A stretch of 64,000 nucleotides of DNA from Hirudinaria manillensis (lineage: Eukaryota; Annelida; Clitellata; Hirudinida; Hirudinidae): NCBI GenBank assembly GCA_034509925.1, contig CM067534.1, positions 3,950,001 through 4,014,000 of the forward strand, in the 5' to 3' direction. Shown here piece after piece: positions 13,060-22,622 of this stretch (positions within the stretch are counted from its first letter, which is position 1; every line of letters begins with the position of its first letter). The position numbers and the translations under genes are program-made. Below the pieces are notes generated by a model. The model was not told where the DNA came from, ran no database searches, and was given only the letters and a program-made list of their open reading frames with translations.

Positions 13060-15978
13060 ATGGATACTAAAGTTGAAGTTAAACGAAAGCATGTGCAATA
13101 TTCACCTCTGGTTGGTACCATATTGAAAAGTCTCCAGTTTTTTTTAGTGAATCTTTTGTTATCATTTTTAAAGTTTTTGAAATCAAAATGAATTTGTAAT
13201 TGCAATGAGGTTGCAATGCGTGAAGTTTATATTGAATGAAATCCTATTTTAGATTGGCATGGTGTTTATCTTTAACCTGGTGGTTGGAACTGGAGCTTTA
13301 GCATTACCTAAAGCTTTTTCAAATGCAGGTTGGGCTATCAGTATAGCAGTTATGGTTGTGGTTGGTTTTCTCAGGTGTGTTTCATTGATTTTTTTTTATC
13401 ATTTTGGACTAGATTTTTCTTTTATTTCATGCTTTAATGCAATAAAGTGGCTGATCATGTGATGGCCTATTAACGGATTATTTTATGTTTGTAGTTACAT
13501 TACAGCCACATTTCTTATCGAGACCATGTCACTTGCTAATGCATTACTGAAGATAGAAACATTGAAAAAGAATGAGGTATTTAAAATTTTAAGTATAATA
13601 ACATAAATTTTATTGCATAATTTTGTTTAATTTTTGAGGAACCTGTGGCTGAAGTTGTTGATGCTTTGCAACCGCATTCAATTGAAAATGGTCAGAAATC
13701 TTACATATTCATGACAGCTATTGTTTGTTTTTGCTTAAAAAAAATCTTTATTTCTTTCAAGATAATCATGGACATGTTCAAGAACATTATGATGAAACGA
13801 CTGCACTGTTGAAAAGTATGTTAAAATGAAAAACAGTCTATTTGTTAGATTTCAAGCAGATTAGCTGTTTTAGGATGTTTGGGAAAATACTGTCTTTAAT
13901 AACTAAAGAAATTTCTATACAATTTAAGATTTATGTGGTTATCTTGGTTCAAATTGATGCGATATATTTTAAGGAGACCCTGCCCAGGAACTCTTTGATA
14001 TCCAAGAAGTTGTGGAAATGGTTTGGCATTTGTCACTTTTATTTTTATTGAATTTGACAAATTATTTATATTTTTGTTTTTAAATTTCTGTCTTTGAAGG
14101 GAAATCTGGCAAAATTATTCTTCAGCAAAGGTAACAATTATAATCTGTTAATAACATTTGAACAACCCAATATCTACATTGATTATTATTAAATTAAAAA
14201 TGGCATATGAAATTTTAATTTCATGATTTTCATTTTCAGTTGGCTACCACCTTTTTTACATTTGCATTGCAATTTATTTATTTGGAGATCTTGCGATTTA
14301 TACTGTTGCAGTGCCGGTCACCTTGAGAGACGTTACCTGGTGAATATTATTTGTTTTGAGCTTGCAATTAATTTTCATTTTTTCATAACTGTCACTCCTA
14401 AGTGCCATTTAATGAACAATTGCATGAATTAAATTCAATATAAAATATAAAGACCTTTTATGAATGTAATGAATTAAATGTGAGTTAATTTCTTTTAGGC
14501 CGTGCTTTTGTAATGCTTGAACGCCCGAAAATCAAGTATCGATCACGTGTGAATTGCACATGTTTCAACTTTTAAACACTGTCGGATGATATCATGTTGT
14601 TTTTGTAGCACCTTCTACCCTAACGTTTCTGTGAGCAATGAGTCAACGACCTCAAATGAGAGCAACTTGTGCCCTCCCTTAACCCATCGCGATCCTTGTT
14701 GGCGTGACATTCCCCTGACAAGAGGTGATGTGTACAGGCTCTATGTGGTCAGTGTGCTCCTTCTTGTTTATCATCTCTTGAACTTACAATCCTCAAAGCC
14801 ATTCCTTTAACGTGTCATTTGCAATTACAGGCTTCCTTTGTCATACTTCTCGGACCTTTTGTTTACTTCAACTTGCAAAAGACGAGGCACCTTCAAATAT
14901 TTACCTCTCTCCTGCGATGGATAGGTAAGATCCATTTTTTTTGTCATCAATTGCTTTGCTTTGACTGCTACAACTTGTTAATTTATTAACTTATTTGCCA
15001 CAATAGGTAAAATAGGTATTTAAATAAAATTTACATTAAAAATAATACTAGTAATTTTAATTGCAATTTTATTAGCTATAATAATGAGTAACTTCTTATT
15101 ACAATTTGCTTATTGTAAAAGTTTATTATTTGTTCTAATATCTACCAGTATGCAGTTCTTGTGATGAAAATGTTCTTTTGTCAGCCTTCTTCTCCATGTT
15201 GGTTCTTTCCATCGAGAGACTTGCAAAAAAGGAGGGAAACGGACATCCGCCTGCAGCAAATCCAATGAACATCCCCAACTTGTTTGGCATCTGCGTCTAC
15301 TCTTTCATGTGCCATCATTCCTTGCCGCAGATGATCACTCCAATTAGTAAGAAGAGCTCCGTACACAAACTTTTCGGTTCCAATTACCTCGTGATCTTCA
15401 TGTTTTATTGCGTCCTTTCTTTCACCGGAATATTTTCTTTCTCCAACATTTTCGATCTCTACACGCTCAACTTCCAGCCTCAAAAATGCCCTTTTGCGAC
15501 AGAATCGTCTGACATCATAATCACCTACCCGGTCCTCCAATATTTCCTCGCTCTGTTTCCCGTTTTCACAATCAGCACCAGCTATCCGATCGTCGGAATC
15601 ACGCTGCGCAACAACTTACTCCACATGTTTAACTTCAACAAAAAAGACGTCAGGCTGAGCATGAAACAAAAACTGATCGAAAAATTGTTGTTTCCCACTG
15701 TTGTCCTTGTACTTCCAACCATCATTGCCCTGAGCACCAGCAACATCCAGTTTCTCGTCGGATTCACCGGGTCGTACGCGGGAGCTTTCATACAGTACAT
15801 CGTGCCAGCTTCATTGGTCCTTTTAGCTCGAGCTAAATTGGGCAGTTTGCATTTAGATGAAAGTTCTCCGTACGAGTCTCCCTTCAAGCACAAGGCTTGG
15901 GCAGGTATCGTCTTTGCCTGGTCCATAATTTGTTTCATCGTAGTAACCATAAACAACATAATTCTATTGACAACTTGA
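13060..15978 (+). CDS. TMEM104: TMEM104, SLC38-like multipass membrane protein
   Basis: Complete orthologue of TMEM104, a member of the amino acid/auxin permease-like fold whose substrate is not firmly known to me. Eleven exons sum to 1566 nt, 521 aa (human about 496): 13060-13110, 13253-13374, 13495-13576, 13639-13690, 13762-13815, 13974-14020, 14100-14130, 14240-14339, 14609-14747, 14831-14924, 15185-15978. The first membrane segment carries the family hallmark FNLVVGTGALALPKAF. Other landmarks are YLFGDLAIYTVAVP, NLFGICVYSFMCHHSLP, DLYTLNF, LFPVFTISTSYPI and GITLRNN. About ten hydrophobic segments are visible. A Ser/Asn-rich extramembrane loop (residues encoded by 14609-14747) has potential N-glycosylation sites (NVS, NES). 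The last third is one uninterrupted exon. AATAAA near 16199 is a likely polyadenylation signal. Confidence 0.96.
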
Positions 15979-17261
15979 ATTTCTCAATGAACCTTTTTTT
16001 TTTAAATCGAGATATTCAATTTCAAGTCATATTATTGTTGGTATAATTTAGTCACGCTGCACTGTTGAAATTGTTGGTCACTGAACTTGAACTTATTGTT
16101 CGATTCATTTTGTTTATACGTTGTTATGGACTACGATTCCACTTTGCCTTATTTCTTACAATTAAGTTTTCTCTACTTTTGGAAAGTTTTTTTGAGAAAT
16201 AAAATTGAAAAGATTTTCTGAAAGTATTTTAGTGTGACAGATAACATTCTCTAAAGAATGATAGATAGATTATAATAGACAGTGGAGAAATTCTGAAACT
16301 CAGAAATTGGAAAGGTACTTATGTATTCAGCAGTGGTTGCAGCACTTAATTAAAGGTGCAAAGTGGTTTTATAGAGCCAATTTAACTGCTTTGTGCATTT
16401 CATTATTCTAGTCTGCAAAGTGTAAATTTGGATGTCAGGTGATCGCCAGTTCTTAGCAAATCGTTTTGGTCAGTTATTCTTGACGGATCCTGATCAGAGA
16501 ACAAAGTCAAATTTATATTTTGGTTGGTGGTTGATGGAAAAATTATGACAATAAATACCGTATTTTATGGTTAGTTATTTAATTTACCTTATTTTTTAAT
16601 CTGGCTATTTGTGCCCGTGGTTTCTTCATCTCCATGATCAATCACCCTTTTGTCAAAATAATGTCTGTAATAGAAGCCGCGCGGCATAGACAGAAACCTA
16701 ATTGCGTACAGTTGTTCCGTTAAGCATCATATTTAGGTTTATGTGGTTTTATTAGATAACAATAAGAAGGTTGAAAGTTGAAGAGAAGGATGATCCTGCT
16801 CCCGACCATTATATCGACGTACAAAAAACAAAACTTTGCAGAAAATTCAACTCGCGCAAGCGCGTAATTTGATGCAAACTCCAAGGAGCTCTACGCTAAA
16901 TGTCTTTTAATCAAGTTTTTATAGTTTGAGACATAGATTATATCCAGCTAATTTTGACTTCTTTAATTAAAATATTAGAAATTAATTAAAATGCAAGTAG
17001 GTTATTCAGCAGACGCCATTTGTTGTATTTTTAATTGAAGAAATATATTTGCCCACAATTTATAAAAACAACCTTTGCAATTTACATTAAACTTAAAATT
17101 AGTTCTTAATTATACCTACATGTTAGTCATGTGTTCCTATGCACTGGCTACTTATTCATTAGGAATAACCACTCTTGCCCACCTCGCTGTTTCGTTTTGT
17201 TTCATTTGGACTTGAGTAAATGGGAGATAATAAAGCTTAAGTTAATCAAAGATAGTTTGAT
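15979..17261. other. Intergenic region TMEM104 to RING gene
   Basis: AT-rich spacer containing the presumed TMEM104 3' UTR (AATAAA near 16199) and the 5' flank of the RING gene. No exon, RNA gene or strong repeat was seen. Confidence 0.5.
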
Positions 17262-19491
17262 ATGCACGAAAGTAATATAGAATCGGACTTAGAACTGGCT
17301 CGACAACTACAAGAGAGTGAAGATGTACAAGCTGCCGATTTCATTCTGGCCCAACAATTACAAGTTATAAAACAAATTTGATTAATTATTTTAAATGTCT
17401 TGGTACAAACTAAATCATCATTTTAACATTTAGAAAGAATACGACGTCGGTTATGAACAGATAAACCCATCTCATTCTGATCGAGGGGTTAGGCAGATTG
17501 TAATAAATAATTTGTTCGATATAGTTGAATTGCTAGTGATTTTTGAATAACGTCCTTTCGAGAGGAATCTGGTTTCTATTCACTTGATTGGAGATGATAG
17601 CATTAGCCCCCGATGTTTTATGATTATTTTATAACCAGTTTGAGTTAATCCGCTTACTCGTAAAACTTCTATGTTTCTTTACATAAGGTTACTAATCTGC
17701 AAGTGTGCACAGTTATTATTAAAAATGACCCTATGACACTTATTAACTGCATTTTATTAGCATTTCATAAACATTATACTCTTTTGTATGAAACTCAATG
17801 TTAGTAATTAGCTGGAGCTCTAGGACAAAAAGTTTAGTCTTTTCCCTTGGTAATTTCAGCATTTTTATTTTCTTGCAGTCTGATTATTTTCTAGCACAAC
17901 AATTGCAAGTTAGTGCTTAATGTTCTCTAGATGTTTTGATTTTTGGATTTGCATTTGATTTTGCCTTTTAGGAGGAAGAAGATCAGAGGGCACCCTTCAG
18001 TCATAATGAAGAACAAGTGATAAAAACTTATTTAATTTTTCAGTTTAATCATAAAGTTTAAAAAATTTATTTGCTTGGTTTCTTTACTTTTGCCTCCTGC
18101 TATTTCAAATTTAGCAGCAATATAGTCAACATCTTCAAAGGAGAAGTACCATACCTGCCATAATAAGAAGGAGACAGGTAAAGAAACTTTTAGATTTTAA
18201 TAAGTTATAACTAGTTGAGTGAAAAAAAAAACTAAAGGTTCTTAGGCTTTTAAGTTTATAGGTTTTTTAAAATGATGATGTTGATAATTTTAGATATTGC
18301 ATTGTAATGTCTTCAATTGCTGTAACTTGCCTTTTGATTGTTAACTCAATTGGTTTTAAAGTCAGCTTAGTTTGACTCATCTGGTTTTAAAAATTAATTC
18401 CAGAGGCAAGGATCACTTCTTGGGATGCCAAGCGGTCTTTTACCAGGAATGCGTGACCTCATAGAACATGATATTGAAATGGCCAATCCCCAACATCCTC
18501 TCGAATTATCTATGAGTATAAATTACATATCTTTTGATCTGGCTATGTATATCATTGTATCTGGCCTTGGACAATTTGTCCATTGAGTTTTCATATTTGA
18601 GCATACTGTTGTGTATTTTAAGAATATTTGCAATATGTGGAGTGGACATGTTAGTTATTTTCAAACTACAGCATTAATGTCTTGCAATCTCCTGGTTATT
18701 GTTATATTTAATGTGATTTAAGTCATTTATTCAATCGTCTGTACCTAGTAAAGTTACTTTCCTTTGTATATTGACTTATAGTAAATATTTTAACTTAATC
18801 TTGGAGTTTAATCATGTTAAGTGTTATCATTGATTCCATGTTTTTATTGTTTCTAGGATCAATATACAATCTGTCTAGGTTGAATCCCTACACTTTTAGA
18901 AGAGATGACAACTTGAATTATGAGGTATGGCTTTGCAGCTCAGGGGTCTTGGTATCTGGGTTGCATTGCAAAGAAATGACAAGTTTCTTTTATTCTTTGC
19001 AAATCATGTTTTCCTATCTACATTTTTTTTCACACAATACAAATATGATTTAAAACATTGTGTTGACCAGGAATTGTTACAACTAGAGGAAGCCACTGGT
19101 GGTACCCACTCTCAGGGCCTTAATTCTAATGAAATTGATGCCCTTCCCACATCAACATTTAGGAAAAATGGGCGGTTCGATTCTCAGAAAGCTAGTTCGG
19201 ATGAAATTAGCTGTCCAATCTGCTTCTCTGAATATTTTGAAAAAGAAATGTTGAGGACACTGCCCTGTCTTCACAAGTTCCACAAAGATTGCATTGATGA
19301 ATGGATAAAAGTAATGTTTTCCTAGCTACTTGATGCCCTTATTTGTTTACCTTGAAGATGATGGAGTTCCATTCTTCATTAAAAGTTTCTTTGTAATGTT
19401 ATAATAACAATTTCAAATGTTCTTGTAGGACAAGGCCGTGTGTCCAATATGTCGTGCTCCGATCAAGGATCAGCTAAATCCCCAGCACTAG
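17262..19491 (+). CDS. RING-H2 E3 ubiquitin ligase with repeated MIU-like motifs
   Basis: About 260 aa from nine exons: 17262-17363, 17434-17499 (donor uncertain), about 17880-17910, 17973-18017, about 18119-18177, 18403-18512, about 18857-18924, about 19071-19310, 19429-19491. The C-terminal RING-H2 is textbook: CPIC, 14 residues, C-x-H-x2-H-x2-C (CLHKFHKDC), 10 residues, CPIC; it is split by the last intron. RING-H2 proteins recruit E2 enzymes and transfer ubiquitin. The N-terminal third has three copies of an acidic-A-x-x-LQ motif: SDLELARQLQ, ADFILAQQLQ and SDYFLAQQLQEEED. They resemble ubiquitin-binding MIU/UIM helices and each of the last two ends exactly at a phase-0 exon boundary. The middle is basic (LQRRSTIPAIIRRRQ). 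Lacking a transmembrane segment, it is likely cytosolic or nuclear. I cannot name a single vertebrate orthologue. Confidence 0.85.
18933..19033. repeat. Dispersed repeat copy A (RING gene intron)
   Basis: About 100 bp starting TTGCAGCTCAGG, sharing roughly 85% by eye with 20271-20368 in the same orientation. It begins about nine bases after the splice donor of the exon ending at 18924. No terminal inverted repeats or coding potential were noticed, so it may be a short non-autonomous element or a local segmental duplication. Confidence 0.8.
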
Positions 19492-20047
19492 GAGGGACAT
19501 TTAATTATGTCATTTTTTTGTTCATTTTTACTTTTTTGAAAAATTGATAACTTATTTTTCTTTTAACGACATATATTGGCTTTCTTAAAGTGATGCATGG
19601 AGAGGGGTTTGTAAATCTCTAAAAAATAATTTTGAAATGCTTATAACATTAATTATATTGTGATGATTTTGATGGAAGAAATTAAAAATTGGTGATTTCA
19701 CTGAAAGCAATTTTAATGTGCAATGTTGATGCAATATATGATGGCAATAATACATAATTGTTCTCATTTCTGTGCTTTATCCTGAACATCCTGCTAAACA
19801 AAAAAAGGCACACTTGGCCAATCATTACAGAATTCATTACAGAACATAATAGTGGGATAATTACAATTTAGTCAAATTAGTGATAGATTAGGGAGGTGCT
19901 CGGAACATGTCTCATGAAGTGGACTTAGGAGCGTTTAATTTCTACCCATTTTCCATTTATTAAATCAAACAAATGCATCCTGAACTTTTTTTACCCTTTG
20001 ATATTCATTTTGGATCAAATATGTATTGAGTAATAAAAGTTAACATC
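19492..20047. other. Intergenic region, convergent 3' UTRs
   Basis: Spacer of about 550 bp between the RING gene (+) stop and the stop of the small minus-strand gene. ATTAAA occurs near 19681. AT-rich, with no coding exon or repeat recognised. Confidence 0.45.
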
Positions 20048-20640
20048 TCAAGGCAGTAAAACTACACCAGATGCAATAATAAGAGGCTTTTGGAGCACCG
20101 TCCACATTATATTTGACTTAAAGTCAAACTTGATAATCTCTGACGTTTTCATGTCAGCCAGGTCTGCGTGGAACATGTTGGAAACTTTTTTAGCAGACTG
20201 AAATATCATGAAATTCTTTGCTCAGATACTTAAGCAATAGTTCATCCTATCGTCGATAATTCAAAAACTTTTGCAGCTCAGGAGTCTTGGTATTTGGGTT
20301 GCATTGCAAGCGATGACAAATTTATTTTACTCTGCAAAGCATATTTTCCTACCCAAATTTTTTCAGATATCTCCTCTTCCCTATCTAATGATAATTGAAG
20401 AATCTCCTTCAAATCAGAGATACCTTTCACTCCATTTAAATTAGTCTGATAATTAGTGCAAGTAAAAATAAATATTAAACATGTAAACAACAAATAACAA
20501 AAGTGCAACTCCACACCTTACAAACAACATTTGTAGATCGTGGACTTCGTGTAAATCTCCTGAGATTGTGCATTTATTGCCATCATGACATGAATTTTTC
20601 AAAACACTTTGCACACACCACTCAGCTCGTGGTTTATGTT
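20048..20640 (-). CDS. Unrecognised small gene, 3' portion (about 100 aa)
   Basis: Four exons join in a consistent phase: 20640-20619, 20559-20522, 20445-20353 and 20197-20048 (TGA). They give about 100 residues containing DLHEVHDLQMLFTNLNG, DLKEILQLSLDREEEISEKI, SAKKVSNMFHADLADMK and a hydrophobic C-terminus (QKPLIIASGVVLLP). The middle looks amphipathic-helical. The last 20 residues might be a membrane-associated tail. No start codon was found; the 5' end could lie before the bZIP 3' end or be missing. One alternative uses an in-frame ATG at 20514 and gives a signal-peptide-like N-terminus (MELHFCYLLFTCLIFIF), but that reads through what I take as an intron. The donor at 20353 lies inside dispersed repeat copy B, which lowers trust in the model. 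Confidence 0.4.
20271..20368. repeat. Dispersed repeat copy B
   Basis: Second copy of the element at 18933-19033, same orientation, starting TTGCAGCTCAGGAGTCTTGG. The pair are 1.3 kb apart. It spans the intron and the end of one candidate exon of the small gene at 20048-20640. Confidence 0.8.
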
Positions 20641-20897
20641 CTGCTTACATAAATCACTAGAAATTTTCTGAACAAATTAAATTTAATTTTCCAAAGTTAA
20701 AGGCTAATTTACTTATTCTGCACTTTTATCTATATATAGTGAAATTTGAATGCCATCATGGACCCCACTAAAGAACAATCCAAACATTGTTTCAAGTAGA
20801 AACAAAAAAAACATCACTTTTTGGCTTTAATGTACTTTTAATCCTCATTCTCTACTAGTTAGGAAAAATCAACCACATAGAACCACAGAGAAGATTT

Positions 20898-21442
20898 TCA
20901 AAATTTTGAATGGATGCTTCCCATGCAACAAGTGTGATGTTGATCTAAGAATGTTCTCTTTTGTGAAATTTCATTCTGCAATTGTTGCAATTCTGCCTGA
21001 AAATGTATTGATGCATTGAAGTATCAAATACCATTGAAGTACTATTTTAATATAAATGGCTGCAGTAGCTTACTCGCATCTTTTCGTTACTTTCAATCAG
21101 ATCCTTGGCTTTTAATTTTATTTTTTCCACAAACCTTTTCTTCTTGTCTCTGCTTCTTGAGGCTGCTTTCCTGATATAGTCACATTATAAGAATAATAAT
21201 TAAGTTTACTCAATTCAAACAAGTTACCTGTTAATCTCCAACGACTCTTCCCTTTCACGAATTTCTAGGCACCTTGAAAATTTTGTCAGTTTAGTTCATT
21301 TTCCCTTATTTTAAGAATTTGAAGTACTCTTACCAGGGTTCCTCTCCAAGCGATGTAAGATTCTGCAATAAAATAAACCAGAATGAATCCTACACATTAT
21401 CAAGACTTTTAAAATACTACCAACCATTTCGTGGGAACTCAT
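20898..21442 (-). CDS. Minimal ATF2-type bZIP protein, 95 aa
   Basis: Five exons (21442-21425, 21362-21334, 21272-21228, 21170-21074, 20996-20898) sum to 288 nt, 95 aa. The basic region INRKAASRSRDKKKRF fits the bZIP signature N-x2-AA-S-R-S-R, and a zipper of about four heptads follows (KAKDLIESNEKM, LQQLQNEISQKRTFLDQH). Layout and wording (LE-NR-AASR-R, K-A-DL, NE-H-C) are closest to ATF2/ATF7 among the bZIP groups I remember, with ATF3 or BATF less likely. Almost nothing precedes or follows the bZIP: about 25 residues before, a dozen after (HHTCCMGSIHSKF). There is no transactivation domain, so it should act as a dimer partner or competitive repressor at CRE/AP-1 sites in the nucleus. That role is inferred. 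Confidence 0.87.
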
Positions 21443-22622
21443 ATCTCTTCGCTTCTTTCTTCAAATTTCATTAAATCAAACCTTCAATTCTAATCTGTTT
21501 GCTACAAGACACTTCACCGATAATATCCAGATTTGAGCAAAACCAAAACCCTGCGGAAAACTACGGACCTCTTTGGGTTATTCCAGAAACCTTTTGCTCA
21601 GCCAGCTTTCACTCTAGACGAGATTTGATTGGCAGATAGCTTGGCTGATATGAATATTTTAAGAGGCATAAGTTGTTCGTATAGCAGGCAAGCTGAGGCT
21701 ATTGCTAGTATAATTATTTCTTGGAAAGTCCCAATTTGTAGCCTATGGTTTTCAAACCACCATCCCCCCCTTTTTTTTAAACAACAAACGAGCATAGAAC
21801 TAAATAGAAGATTTCGTGCGATCATAACTTATGGAAAACGTCAGATTTTCCATTACCTCTCATCACAACTTTTAAGCTATCACCTACTCCCGAAATTCTG
21901 CTCGGACACTGTTGAAAGCCCTGTGCAGCACAAACCAGGAAACTCGCTATCATTAACTAAACATTACACAGGTCCCACGCATTTCAGAATGGAAACTCCC
22001 TATTCGGCCTATGGGCCAATCAATCATAAATCCCTCCACCGATAGCGACCCAACCTCGTCCAACCATCAACCTAAAAGCTAGCTAATATATTTCCAAAGC
22101 TTCATATTAGCCCCTCATTTATTTTCCAAGTACCTCTATTAATACTAAACACAAGAGTAACGCCAAGCAACGTATGAAGACTGATTTGGTCACCAACAGG
22201 CATAGTGGTCAGGTTGCAAGAAGTGGCTTCCTGGTTTTTTTTTTAATTATGTGACCTCAAAATGCTCCTTCCATTTTCATAAAATTACAATTTATGGCAA
22301 GTTAATGTTAATAATTACTAAAGACCACCACTTGATTAACATTTCCTAGATAATAAGACTATGAAATCGGCTGCCATTAAAAAACCTCTAAAGTAATAGG
22401 AACTAATTGTTTCTCACACTGAGCTTCAGTTTCACAATCGATGAGCGATCTTTGCAAATGGTGAGCAATCTTATAAAGCTGATGGCTGGTTGCATTAACC
22501 AAGTGCAACTGCAACTATCAAAACACCATAAAAAGCATGAAAAGACATTGAACATCAAACAAAAAAAAACATCTTAGAAAAGTGCTTCGAGCAGGAATTC
22601 AATTTGGAAATGAATAAACGTT
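21443..22622. other. Intergenic region bZIP to ITPR 3' end
   Basis: Contains the bZIP promoter side and the ITPR 3' UTR. A 138-codon open frame on the plus strand (21629-22045) starts with ATG-equivalent context inside a less AT-rich patch, but its product has no recognisable domain, odd composition and no splice or conservation support, so it is not called as a gene. No repeat recognised. Confidence 0.4.

Noticed and set aside
15181..15959. Two long minus-strand frames opposite the last TMEM104 exon
   Set aside because: Shadows of the TMEM104 coding frame, which matches the family throughout.
21629..22045. 138-codon plus-strand open frame in the bZIP-ITPR spacer
   Set aside because: No recognisable domain, odd composition, no splice or homology support; sits in a slightly less AT-rich patch where long frames arise by chance.
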